Shown piece by piece: positions 31,248-43,397 of a stretch of 64,000 nt of DNA (position 1 is its first letter; each line of letters begins with the position of its first letter). The stretch lies in assembly GCA_949317995.1 (NCBI GenBank), contig OX439043.1:55445339-55509338 (forward strand). Direction: 5' to 3'. Under the pieces are notes generated by a model. That model saw only the letters and a program-made list of their open reading frames with translations. It searched no databases and was not told where the DNA came from. The DNA is from Acholoe squamosa (taxonomy: Eukaryota; Annelida; Polychaeta; Phyllodocida; Polynoidae). A program made the position numbers and the translations under genes.

Positions 31248-33149
31248 CTGCCTTGTTCAAAACAGAGAGAGCTGCACTATCAGTTACCTACTCATGTCAC
31301 ACACTCTATAGTATATTATACTGACTGACTTCTCCCAACTAGGTACCTACTCAAACCCCCCTTTTTTAGCATCATACTTGAATAACCACTTGTGAGCAAC
31401 AAAAGGGACAAGTTATATCTACATGAAAAGAAAGGACTGGAAATGAGGGCATTTTTTTTAGCCAGCTCTTCCTTTGACTATAGGAGCAACACCCTCCTGG
31501 GCCCTGTCATGCGTAATACCCCGCCTCTACCCAGACCACGACGTAACCTTTCCACCCCAGATCCGACCACCGTCTAGACGCTGCGGTCAGGAAGAAAACC
31601 CCCCTGATGACGTCACTGTTTTCTTGGAGACGCAGGTTAATTTGTCGTCTGGAGGTAGTAGTCGAGGGGATTCCCCCTCATTAATACACGTGTAAACCCT
31701 GTCTAAACAAGATGCTGCGGAACTCCTTCCTGGTTTCTCAAAGTTAAAAAGAGCAAAGAAAACACAACACACTATCCTAAATCAGTGCCATACTACAGGA
31801 TATTTAGCTCGGTATTTGTGTAATCCTGCAGTATCATCGATTAGTGATCTTTTATTCTAAAGTACTAAGGGGGATGGTATTGACATATAGTAGATCTAGA
31901 TCTTCCTTAGTTGAACCTTGAATCTATTTTCATTGGCCCTGTAGTGTTGCAATGTGGCTATTGCGAAAGACAGTCTGAGAAAAATGCAAATGAATTAATG
32001 CCCTAGGGCATTTCCTCTCTGTCAGTTCAAAGAAATGACCTCATATATACAATTTACTTTTAGTGTGATCTCTTCTATATCAAAGTGTGAGATGTACATG
32101 AAAAGAAAATATAAGAGACACTTCTGATAATTATATAAAAAACTTATAATATCAGGCTTGTTTGAGAGCAATTATGTATGCAACGCTTTTTCTACTGATC
32201 TACCAATATCTACTTTATAATTATCATTATATAACAATGTATTAGTATGACATTCTTAATATCTACCATATCATTTTTAATCTTGTTTGATCTTTATAAC
32301 AATGAATAAAACTCGTGCACTCTGTGCCCTTACTACCCTAACCCTATCTATGTGACTCATCCTTTGCATCAACTTGTCCTTCATTAAGTGAAGCAAAATG
32401 GGTGGAGATTTCGACGCTATGGCAGTCAAAATATTCTGCGCCTCCTCCCCCCCCCCGCTGGAGGCACGGAGAATTTCCGGACCCCTCTTTGATCTATAGT
32501 AGTGTGCTTTTTTGTTGTTTTTCTTTTTTGCTAAAAAGAGGGCCAAATTTTAACGCCCCTCAAAGGTTTACACCCCCTCCCCCCAGGAGGAGTGAAAGGT
32601 TTTTGCATAAATAATTGATAAATAATGACCACTCCTATTTAAGTGGAGAAAATGCATCCACTGTCTCAGTACAACATAGCCAACCGTTGAACTTGAAGCA
32701 TTGAGCAGTGGAGAATGTCTGCTGAGCAGTTGAGAATATCTGCCGAGCAGTGTAGAATATCTACCAGGCATAATGTCGCTCGATCCTTGATTACAAATTT
32801 AGATTCAATAAAAGGCCTATTATTCAGGATTCACTTACTTCATGTTGGCCTCTTTAGTCAAAAGAAATCCTTGGAGGAGTGGAAAGAAATGATATAAGGT
32901 GCAGCCGGGGTTTAATTTTTTAATAGAAATTTGGCCCTTAGAAAGAGGAATATTTTGAAATTTAACAAGGCTATTGGCAAAACCCATACATTTTCAGCTT
33001 CACCGAAAGGCTGAGGTAACAAAGAAAATGCATAATGCTCAGTAGGTGTACAATGTAATTCAATGGCATTATCATACCGGTACGCAAGACAGGAGCCAAC
33101 ATATTGCTAAAGGCATGGGTGTGGACTGTGAAGGTGTTATCTGTTATAG
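31248..33149. other. Intergenic, nothing recognised
   Basis: No gene recognised. A small direct repeat, GAGCAGT(G/T)(G/T)AGAATATCTGC-like, occurs three times at 32703-32765. C/T-rich patches lie at 32440-32590. Confidence 0.4.
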
Positions 33150-33254
33150 GCCACTAGCTGGTTTGGAGCTAGCTCCGGCAACACACATTGATAAGAGCTG
33201 ATAAAATGGGACCGGTATGTCCCTGGAAGAGGGTGTTAACCAGGGACAAGGTAC
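33150..33254 (-). repeat. Dispersed repeat (inverted partner of 2053-2155)
   Basis: The reverse complement reads CCTTGTCCCTGGTTAACACC ... ACCAGCTAGTGGCC, closely matching 2053-2155. Confidence 0.7.
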
Positions 33255-33348
33255 CCATCATGATATGTGTTATCAGTGGGGTTTACCTCAACCAGCGAAA
33301 TTCACAATGGCGGCTCCACTAGGCCTCCAAACTGAGTCCTATATCATA

Positions 33349-33540
33349 AGAAAGATGAGAAAGTAAAGGACCTTTGCTGCTTTCTGCCAGATCCCTGTGG
33401 ACTATGTCCTATACTTAGACCTTGATTACAGGGGTGAAGGAGGACTTTGGCAAAGTCCTCCCTCAGCTCCATAATCAAGGTCTATGCATAGCAAATAGAA
33501 CCAACAAGGGGCAGCAAAGGTCCTCTACTGTTTCACTCTT
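33349..33540. repeat. Large imperfect palindrome, arms about 80 bp
   Basis: GTAAAGGACCTTTGCTGC...AGACCTTGATTA on the left is mirrored by TAATCAAGGTCTA...GCAGCAAAGGTCCTCTAC on the right. The centre is itself palindromic (GGAGGACTTTGGCAAAGTCC). Likely a foldback element. Confidence 0.75.
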
Positions 33541-36500
33541 ATTATATATATAGTATATGGATAATACCTTTGCAGACTGAACCTGACTACCAGTCCACGC
33601 CCGTGGCTAAAGGCCATCATTTATAAGTAACCCTGATGTAGACTGATGGTACATTTTGCCAAGTGTAATGTTAGATTGAAATTTGAAAGCCTCAAATACA
33701 TGTCATTTCTGAAAAATCATCATAATTTTGACATCCATGGAGCTATTAATTGTACCGACCCACCAGAAAAATCCTGTTTAAAACCACGCTGCCATCTGGT
33801 GTGTAAAGGTAACACCATGTGTCTATCCCTTAGTCAAATTTACTAACGGACCTTGGTCAAAATTACTAAGATCTCTTAGTGAAAGTGTCTAAGATATGTT
33901 AGCTTGCCTGAAACTCCCAGCAGATACTCTGTTCAAGATAGTACTCGGAGAGTGAAACTGATCTGGATAGTCAATATGACTAAGAAAACCTAGACCACCT
34001 TGGTCATTTGTTAGTCATAAGTACTAAGTAAGAATAATAAGTCACTTTGACTAAGTTTTCTTAGGTACATTTTTGTGTGTGCATTCATTCAATGAATATA
34101 ATACACATTGAAAGAGGAATAAACGAAACAATGTTTTCCAAACTAAGTCTTGTCCTTGTTTGTAAGACTGTATAAATTCCTGCACAATGCTGACTCTTCA
34201 GGTGTGTATTCATCGCATAGTCATAGGGTCGGCATGATGCATGAATGCCCAATTGGTGAGTTACTAGACAGGGATGTAAAGCCGGATGTATAGGCCTTAC
34301 CTTATGCATTATAGCGACCAATGGGCAGAGAGTATCAATATACAATGCAGGGTTAGGTGTGACCTCACTATTGATAATATGAATCTCATGTTCAACACAT
34401 AATGGTATATCAGATCTGTGTTAATAACTAATCTTCTGTAAGGGTAAAATGATTGCAGCAGATGCCTCCTTCCTTTAAACCTTTAAAGAACGACAGAGGC
34501 CTCCATGCCCATGCGCCTAAGTCATCATGGTGCAGAGTAAACTCACAAGCACTGTATTTGGCATACAGGGGGGTCTTACCAAAAATAAAAAAGAAACGTG
34601 ACCTAAAAAGAGAAAACATGCACGTTTTTGCATTGCTAAATGATTGTTTAGATAACCATGTTGATGAAACGTGCACGTTTTTATAGAGAGTTTTCCATGC
34701 GTTCTGCTGTCATTGTTTTGTTAATACTATGATAATGATGGCCATACACGTTTTCCTCAGTACTCTCTGAAAATGAAATTACAGAGGCTCTTCCTCGTTA
34801 TCTTTTGGCAAAACCTTCCTGGCCCTCTAGGAGTGTATCAACCCTATACAGTGCTCATGATGCATGGTACATTAAAAATACACTGTGTAGTCTTTCAAGG
34901 GTTAACACTTCTTATACAGCACGATGTCTTCAAAATGTATAGGGTAGGTTCACCTAAAGACGCCCTTGTCGCCCATCTGTTACTTCCCCATGTATTCTAT
35001 GAGTCTTAACGCCTAGTAGATCAAAAGTCACAGTACCACACTTACCACATGGAATAATACCTTTTGCTATCAATACCAGAAGCATTGGTCATTGCATAAT
35101 GATGTGTGTAAGTCATCATTATCAACTGGCCATTTTGTCAGAAGCATCTTTCATTGAAAGTCATTTATCAGTATATGTAGGCATACACTGTCCTCATATA
35201 GCAAACATTGTATCTAGGCTTAGATAGACCTACGTTTTAGCTTTTATATATGACTCAATTGTTGGCACATACTGACGGTATTCTCCCTTGTTGAGTCAAG
35301 TATATCAAGTCTGGTTGTTTAAACAATCATAGGTGATTTGATATTTACCAAGCCTGAGTACCTACTGCTTTCAGAGCTATCAATAGCCACGAAATATATC
35401 CCATGGAAGACATGCACAGGAGCGGGATTCTTCAGGTGAAGCTACCCAAATGCATAGCGACAAAAATCTCACAAAAGATCAAAACACTATGCTATCCACA
35501 AAGTTGTAGCGCAATTGTACCGCAACTGACTTTACTGGCAGTAAAATGTAACTTCCTTGATCCCAATTCAACCCACGCCTCCTTACTTCTAAAGTAGCAA
35601 AGTGTGGCTTCTTGAGCTGCTGGTACTATCAGTGGACCTCGAGTGTTGGTGGCTGAGGGTGAGAGGGGATTCCTATATCTTTATTACGATGTGTGTCCTC
35701 CAGCTTGCCTCCCACGCCCAACAAATATTACCCTTTCCTCACACGCCTCCGCATTCCAATAATCCCCTACGCTTTAGCTAATGGTGGCTTACCGGAAATT
35801 TATTGTACCCACAGGTATTGTCTTCTTAATAGTAGGCTTTTGAGGCATGGCTGTATCCTGTCTTCCATTGAGGTATTTCTATAGAAACATTGATTAATAT
35901 CGTGGAGAATGTATATGAACCAGGCGCTGCTGAATAAGTGTTTTCCAGTTCCTTTGGGGCAGATGAGAATGCCACGAATACGCTTAATTCCCCAGGCACG
36001 CTACATACTGCGGATAATTGAGTTGCAAACTACAAAGATCATTATACATTAGTCATTTCATAACTTTTTTCAATGCCACTTCTTGTGTAAAAGACGATTA
36101 TATATAGGCCACTAAAATGAAAGAGAAAACAAACTTGTTTCATATAACGAGGAAGGATTTTCATTTTGCATCATAACCATTTTTGCGACTGTCTGCCGAT
36201 AAGAAAAAGCTTGTATTTCAAAAGATCAGCATAAGTTTTGGTATGGCAGTCGTAGCAGTGGAAGCATATATACTGACCACACCCTTGAAATGCTGCCTGT
36301 TAACGGATTAGTGGGTAACTGAAGTGGAACTAGGTCCTTCCTCCTGTCATTTAGTCAATTTGATAGAGATACCTACTGCTAAAAGATCCGATCTGTAAGG
36401 TATTAGAGAGTAAGACTCTCCACCCACTCCAAACTCTTGAAACTGACACCACTAGGGACAACCTAATCAGACAAATCAGGCAAATTAACCAGGCAAGGAG

Positions 36501-36708
36501 AGAGACTTGTGCTCGGGGTAGGCTTGTATTTCTCTATTCGACAAAGTAAAGACCTTGCATGTTCTCATGATTTCGAAGTAAAATTTGCCATTCTGACACA
36601 TATATGTCAATATTTCCTTTTTTCTTGTCAATTAATGATTGCTTTGTAGATATTTTGTGGATATTCCAGTTAGAATTCAGTTAAGTTTTAGCCTTAAAGG
36701 TTATCTTG

Positions 36709-36710
<2 letters not shown>
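33541..36710. other. Intergenic, nothing recognised
   Basis: About 3.2 kb without a recognisable gene, RNA or transposon end. It has an ACTAAG/CTTAGT-rich patch at 33835-34060. Short open frames have no family signal. Confidence 0.4.

Positions 36711-36781
<71 letters not shown>
36711..36781. repeat. (AT)n microsatellite
   Basis: Uninterrupted TA dinucleotides. Confidence 0.98.
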
Positions 36782-36785
<4 letters not shown>

Positions 36786-37315
36786 CCCCCGGACTTATAC
36801 TCGGGGCAGGCTTATACGAAGATAAGAAGCCATTTCCCTGGGCTTCTACACTGTCCCAGCTTATACACGAGGAAATACTATATATACGTTGAATACTAGT
36901 AGGACATGTAGGTTGCAAGCCACTGGACATTAAGGGTGCAGGGACGCATAGGGTACAGCGACAGGATATTCAGGGTGCAAAATAAAACTGGTTTAGATTT
37001 ATAAACTTTTAACATAATTCTCGGCCCATGCCATGGGCCATGGGGACACTGACTCCTTACTGTGGACAGTTGTAGAGTGGTTTGCTATTTTAAAGGCTAA
37101 ATTACGTATACAGCACATAACCATCTTTTTTTCTAAGTCTTATTTTAACACTTAAAATGAATAATGCAATGGTTTTCCATCCCGGGTTTTCCATATACCA
37201 TGTCCTTTTATGGGAGGTTATCCATATTAAAACCATTCACTTGAAGCCAACCGCCAACAGACTGATTCAGTCATCTGACTGGATCAGAAAGACCAAATAA
37301 AAGAAAACAAGAAGA
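36782..37315. other. Intergenic, nothing recognised
   Basis: Begins with CCCGGACTTATACTCGGGGC, partly repeated around 36786-36860 (GCTTATAC), possibly a repeat fragment. No gene. Confidence 0.4.
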
Positions 37316-40300
37316 AGTTTTGTTTCCAGTCGCCCGACCGATTATTACAGTACTACGGAGCCCCTAAGAGGACATACCAAAAATACGTTTGTCATCAGAA
37401 AAAATATTCTTGCAGGTACTGAACAATTCCTGCGGGTACAGAGAAAATTCTTGTGGATACTGAACAATTCTTGCGGATACTGAGCAATTCTTGCAGCTTC
37501 TGAACAATTCTTGCGGGTACTGAACAATTCTTGCGGGTACTGAACAATTCTTGTGGATATAAGGACAATTCTTCCCTAAAGCGTTGGTTCCACAGCCATA
37601 CAATCGGTCGGAATAGCTCTAATCCGACGATTTATAATATATCAAAAGTATAGAAAAAAATCTTATGCCTGTGGAAGAGCGCTTAATAGGACATACCAAA
37701 ATCTTTTTTTCCTGCAAAAAAATAATATTCTGGCGGGAAGAGGGACATTCTTGCAGATACAGGGGAATTCTTGCAGGTGCAAAAAGAATTCTTGCAGGTG
37801 CACGAAAAATAAGTGCAAGTGCTAGAATTATGCTTTTATCTGCCAAAAAAAACGATTTTCTTTGCTCCCACAAAATCGGCAAGAAATGTTCCTGTACTTA
37901 CAAGAATTGTTCCTGTATCCACAAAAAGTTCTAATCTCCCAGTATCCGCAGGAATGTCCCAGTTTCCGCCAGAATCTCCCCGTTTCTGCAGGAATGTCCC
38001 AGTATCCCCATGAAGGTCCCAGTTTCTGCAGGAATGTCCCAGTTTCCGCAGGAATGTCCCCGTTTCCGCTGGAATATATTTTGCTTGAAAAATATTATTT
38101 TTGGTATGTCCCCTTAGGGGCTCAGTACTACGCCCCAAATAGGACATCCCAGAAATAAAATTTTCTTCAGAAAATATATTCTTGCGGGTACTGAACAATT
38201 CTTGTGGGTACTGAACAATTCTTGCGGGTACTGAACAATTCTTGCAGATACTAAACAATTCTTGCAGACACAGAAACAATTCTTGCAGGTACAGTGATAT
38301 TCTTGAGGGTACAGGGTACGGAGCCCCTAATAGGACATACCAAAAAGATTATTTTTGATGCAAAAAATATTCCTGCGGGTACTGGAACATTCCTGCGGGT
38401 ACTGAAAGATTCCTGCGGATACTGGAACATTCCTGCGAATACTGGAACATTCCTGCAGATACAGGAGAATTCCTGTGGGTACAGGAACATTCCTGCAGAA
38501 ACAGGAACATACCAAAAAGATTTTTTTCATGCAAAATATATTCCTGCATGTACAGGAGAATTATACTGCGGGTACAGGAAGATTCCTGCAGGTACTGGAA
38601 TATTCCTGTAGGTACTGGAGAATTCCTGTGGCTACAGAAAGATTCTTGTGGATACAAAAATGTTCCTGCGGAGAAAGTACCACTCTTACATTTTGAGGGT
38701 TAAACCTTCTTCCCCCCCCCCCTCCCACAAACCCCTCGCTCGCTCGCTCGCTCGGAGTAGAGAATGGGGAGAGGGTTAAAACATGTAAACAATTTTTTTT
38801 CTCAACAACAACTATTCTTGCGGATACAGAAGCTATTCTTGTGGGTGAGAAATACTTTTGCGCATACAGAAAATATTCCTGTTGGTACCGAAACGATTCT
38901 TGCGGGTACAGAAACATTCATGTTGGGGGCTTGAAGAGTTTATCATTATCATCATCCAAAGAATATCAGTGTCCTTGCAAGAATTACACTGTAAACATGC
39001 AAGAATGTTCCTGTACCTTCAAGAATGTTCCTGTATCCACAGGAATATTTTTTGAAGGGGAAAAATCTTTTTGGGATGTTCTATTAGGGGCTCCATATAT
39101 CTGTACCCACAAGAATGTTTCTGTCCCACAAGAATTGTTCCTGTGCCGGTAAGAATAGTTCAGTTTCCACAAGAATAGTTGAGTATCCGCAATAATTGTT
39201 CAGTTTCAGCAAGAATTATTCAGTATCCGCAAGAATTGTTCAGTATCTGCAAGAATTGTTCAGTATCTGCAAGAATATTTTTTCTGTGGAAATTTTATTT
39301 TTGGTATGTCCCATTAGGGGCTCCGTAACAGGGACATTCTTACATATACAGTAATATTTTCTAGATTAATAAAAGAAAATACCCCCAGGCCCAGTCCTGC
39401 ATCAGAGGTAGGCCTACTATAATGTCCCCTTAGGCCATAGATGGTAGGCCATAAGTGCATAGAAAGGCCTATAACAGGCTGGGGGGGGGTGTCAGGATCA
39501 TTTTTTTCTGCACCTCAAAGAATTTGTTTTCAGACAGGGAAAAAAATTGTGCAGCCACATAAAATGTTTCTGCACCTGTAAGAATTGTCTGCATATATAA
39601 GAATGCTCCTGTTTCTGCAGGAATGTTCCTGTTTCAAGAGGAATGTTCCTGTTTCCCCAGGAATATTCCTGTTTCCGCAGAAATCTTTCTGTATCTACAG
39701 GAATCTTCCTGTGCCCGCAGGAATGTTTTGTTTTCATGAAAAAATTTTTTTTGGTATAGTTCAGTATCCACAAGAATTGTTCAGTATCCGCAAGAATATT
39801 TTTTTCTGGTGAAAAATTATTTTTGGTGTGTCCTATTAGCTTTTACATGTTTAAACCCTCAAAATGTAAGAATGGTACTGTGTCCGCAGGAACATTCTTG
39901 TATCTACAAGAATCTTTCTATAGCCACAGGAATCCTCCAGTACCCACTGGAATATTCCAGTACCTGCAGGAATCTTCCTGTACCCGCAGTAATTCTCATG
40001 TACATGCAGGAATATATTTTGCATGAAAAAAAAATTCTTTTTAGTATGTTCCTGTACCCGCAGGAATATAATTTTTAATGAAAAAAAATATTTTTAGTAT
40101 GTCCTATTAGGGGCTCCGTAGTACCTAGCAAAACAGGGCCTACCTACACTTTTCTTTTTTTTAATTTAGAGATTTTTTCAGCGTGTACTCATGGTCAAGA
40201 ATGAGATAGATCTGACAATTCATTTTTATACAAAATTAAAAAGGAAAATTCCGAACTACTGACCTTAGGTCTCTAGATCATGTTGCTGAAAAAGCATGAT

Positions 40301-40820
40301 ATTTTACATGTTTAAACCCTCAAAATGTAAGAATGGTACTGTGTCCGCAGGAACATTCTTGTATCTACAAGAATCTTTCTATAGCCACAGGAATCCTCCA
40401 GTACCCACTGGAATATTCCAGTACCTGCAGGAATCTTCCTGTACCCGCAGTAATTCTCATGTACATGCAGGAATATATTTTGCATGAAAAAAAATTCTTT
40501 TTAGTATGTTCCTGTTTTCGCAGGAATGTTCCTGTACCCGCAGGAATGTTCCTGTACCCACAGGAATATAATTTTTAATGAAAAAAAAATTTTTAGTATG
40601 TCCTATTAGGGGCTCCGTAGTACCTAGCAAAATAGGGCCTACCTACACTTTTCTTTTTTTTAATTTAGAGATTTTTTCTGTGTTTTCAGGGTCAAGAATG
40701 AGATAGATCTGTCGATTCATTTTTATACAAAATTAAAAAGGAAAATTCTGAACTACTGACCTTAGGTCTCTAGATCATGTTGCTGAAAAAGCATGATATT
40801 TTTTTTTTTTTTGGGGGGGG
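37316..40820. mobile_element. GGTTTGTTTCCAGT-family MITE enlarged by a 20-bp minisatellite array
   Basis: The left edge GTTTTGTTTCCAGTCGCCCG and the right edge (CATGTTGCTGAAAAAGCATG...T15G) match the MITE family ends. Between them lie about twelve blocks of a 20-bp unit (such as CTGAACAATTCTTGCGGGTA or its relative CAGGAATGTTCCTGTACCCG) in alternating orientation. The blocks are separated by a recurring spacer with ACGGAGCCCCTAATAGGACA and CCAAAAAT or its reverse complement. Because 20 is not a multiple of 3, each block reads through all three frames. The many open frames here are therefore not genes. Confidence 0.85.
39841..40793. repeat. Tandem segmental duplication inside the minisatellite array
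   Basis: 39841-40301 and 40302-40793 start with the same TTTTACATGTTTAAACCCTC and run nearly identically through CAGGAATATATTTTGCATGA to AAAGCATGAT. The second copy has about 40 bp more 20-bp units. Confidence 0.9.
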
Positions 40821-41054
40821 GGCTAGTCAAGGAAATGTCGGTGGGAACGTTCATCTGATCGGTCTTAAGAACTTGACAATTCCTGAAATTTGGGGAGACC
40901 CTAGAGACTTCCATCCCGGGGAAGTGGGTAGGAAGCACTGTATTTCAACTTCACAAGGAAGTTCTGTTAGTAAGGGCATATATAACAAATAGAGAGTGCC
41001 TTCTTATCTAGCTGCTAGAATCACCGAGTGCACCTCTATTTGTTATTTATGGCG
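40821..41054. other. Intergenic spacer
   Basis: Nothing recognised. Confidence 0.4.
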
Positions 41055-41640
41055 TTTATACCATGGTTTCCACCATTAAATTAAATATATTTACCTTATA
41101 AAGCCATGAAAATCAATGTTATTTGTTGCGAGTCGGCGTAATCCGTCTTCCGCCATCTTGGTTTCTCGACGAGACGACAAGACTGCCTGGACGCAAAGTG
41201 TTACATCGGCGTGTGTCCTACAGGCATTTTCATAGGGCTACCACTGGTAAGGAGTGCGCGTGACGGCCAGAATACCCTTAGAGCATATGCCAATGTAACA
41301 ACTTGTGTCTCGCTGCGGTAAACAATCCGTCCGTTATGCAGTCAACACGATGGCGAAAATTTCGCTCAATTCCATTTTTCTATCATCAATCCTGTTAAAT
41401 ATACATGTCAAATCATGGCAAATTAAAGGTAGGTGATAGAATATAATGTCTAGATTCATCTTCTATATACATTAAGTTCCTATTGCTATAGTTTTTTTAA
41501 AATCAAATTAAATTATTTGATGTCAACTTGCTGTCATGTCGTCTCGTCTCAAGTGTCAACATGGGTTCATACTATTCGAACTTTATTCTCCCCTCAGGGC
41601 ATCATAAAATCGTTCAACAATGTGATAACCATGGTATAAT
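41055..41640. mobile_element. Putative MITE with TTTATACCATGGTT termini
   Basis: TTTATACCATGGTT at 41055 and AACCATGGTATAAT at 41627 are inverted. The left part matches 4259-4400. 'GACGAGACGAC' and 'GTCGTCTCGTC' inside are also inverted. Non-coding; it ends about 70 bp before element B. Confidence 0.6.
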
Positions 41641-41707
41641 CAGACCTACAGTGGCCCCCGTAGTGGTGGCTCTGTAATTGTGGTGCATGAGGGATGTGTG
41701 CAAGCTA

Positions 41708-41713
41708 ATCACC
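41708..41713. repeat. 6-bp target-site duplication of element B (left)
   Basis: ATCACC, repeated exactly at 50453-50458. It differs from element A's AGTGTC, so B integrated independently. Confidence 0.93.
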
Positions 41714-42160
41714 AGTAGTATATAGTGTGTTGGAACGGGACTATAGCTAACTATAGTATATTACTCACCCGAGATGCAGCCAATCAGAGGCCTCCCTTTT
41801 GGCGGGAAATTCAAATGAGGGCTCACGTAACCTAGACCGCCCGTGGTGTGGTGCTAAAATGGACCAATCAGAACCTTCCCTTTTGGTGGGAAATTCAAAA
41901 TGGTCACGTGACCCTTACCCCCTGTGGTTTGCCGCCAAAATGGTGCCCTCTGATTGGCTGGCTGTTTAGGTCATGTGACCTCTATTATGCAAATAAGGTC
42001 ACATGACCCTAATTTGAATGGTTCAATCAGAGGTTGGCATTTTGGTGGGAAATTTGAAATTTGGTGACGTGACTTTATTTATTTCAAATTTTCTACCAAA
42101 ATGGAGACCTCTAATTGGTTAGCTGTCCATCCACACGTCATACCATCAGCTGTATGCAGC

Positions 42161-42208
<48 letters not shown>

Positions 42209-42441
42209 AAGTAGTTTAGCATAAAGAGGTATGGTGATTTATTATGTAGATGATAGTGTGACTTATAGTGAGATATTTTTTTATAAATAAAAAAAAAGGC
42301 AACTGACAGCTTGCAAAAAAAAAAAATTGGGGAAAAACCCTTGGGGTGGGGGGCCTTGGGGGGCCCTTTTTTAGTTTTTTCTTTCTTTTAGGGGGTTAAC
42401 TATTTTAACCAAAGACCCACCCCTTGGGGTAGGGGCGGGTC
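41714..42441 (+). repeat. Element B left terminal inverted repeat (728 bp)
   Basis: It pairs with 49815-50452. From the outer end: the AGTAGTATATAGTGT terminus, several CCAATCAGA / TCTGATTGG and TCACGTGACC boxes, an (AGT)n tract (42162-42208), a poly-A/G/C patch and an inner GGGGTAGGGGCGGGTC edge. The left copy has an extra block of about 90 bp (about 41905-41995) absent on the right. These boxes resemble NF-Y and bHLH sites. The inner C/G-rich part may form structure. Confidence 0.93.
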
Positions 42442-42647
42442 ACACATTTCCACTTTTTTATTTGTTATACATGTCATATTTATGTACACAGTTCACTTTA
42501 TTTGTTATTTTCATATTTTTCATTTCGTTCAATTATATTTACAAGTCAGTGAATACAAGTCGACATTGTCTACATAACATAGTTGAATATCGGAGAGGAA
42601 CATGACAAAACTCGCACATTGAGATGTGTACATTCAACTTTTGTTTC
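42442..42647. other. Element B spacer downstream of the unknown gene
   Basis: T-rich 3' flank between the terminal repeat and the 42.6-kb gene. Nothing else seen. Confidence 0.5.
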
Positions 42648-43235
42648 TCATAATTCAGACTCTATATGGTAATTTTGGTGTACAACTTTGGAGCAAGTGT
42701 CCTCTTGAAATGAGGGACAGTTGTAAGCCATATTTCCCATCCACATCTCATCGATATTACAAGTAAAATCCACTGAAGACCTATACCAAGTACTCCATTC
42801 AGTTTGTCTGGACATGATACTTCTCAGTTGAGCAGCTATTACACCAGGGTAAGGAACTTCACTACACAACATTCGTTAGACACACTCTTGACAAAAGGAG
42901 TTGAATGTTTCTTTTGAGCAATGACACAACTTTCTAAAGAAGTCTGAGTTCTCTTCTAGAAGAGAAAGCAAGGCGCTGACCGACTCTAACGTATACCGCC
43001 TTTTGATGAAAGTACTTGTGTTCTCGATATGAAATTGATATACTGCTATAGCTCTATCTGTGATTGTACCAACCACTCTTTGAAATACATTTTCGAAACA
43101 CACACTTAATGAATCAAATACACCATTAGAAGTGAACACTTTATGAACACCTTGGTTTAACAACTGTGCCATAAAGAACAACACATCTGATGCATCTATC
43201 AATTCCCAAGTGAAAATGGGACCGCAAGTACACAT
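42648..43235 (-). pseudogene. Unknown element B protein with C-terminal Y-x-GVIAA domain, one stop
   Basis: I take ATG at 43235 (MCTCGPIFTWELIDASDV) as start; the frame also extends upstream without a Met. It is continuous for about 195 codons except a TAA at 42876-42878. The C-terminal part (PYPGVIAAQL ... TWYRSSVDFTC) resembles the element A frame at 17549-17857. The protein is rich in Cys and aromatic residues; the family is not recognised. It lies downstream of the polymerase in the same orientation. Confidence 0.5.
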
Positions 43236-43259
43236 TGTCTTGTTATTTTTTTTCAACAC

Positions 43260-43397
43260 TGATACACGAGGGATGTAGTAAGCCGGTGGACGTAGTAGAT
43301 GAAGTTAATACAACAACAAAAGGGTATTATCTCACCGGCTTGTCTACATTTTTTTTTTTTTAAGTTATTTAATTTTTTTTTCATTTTTTTTTCATTT
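43260..43397. other. T-rich spacer
   Basis: Poly-T tracts between polymerase and the downstream gene; nothing else seen. Confidence 0.5.

Noticed and set aside
1449..31328. A conserved small protein shared by 1.4 kb and 31.1 kb frames
   Set aside because: The protein similarity is confined to the shared 97-bp nucleotide repeat, so it is a repeat rather than a gene.
37326..40600. CRISPR-like array or a repeat-protein gene family at 37.4-40.6 kb
   Set aside because: Units are head-to-tail without unique spacers, flip orientation and stay open in all frames because of the 20-bp period. The setting is eukaryotic.
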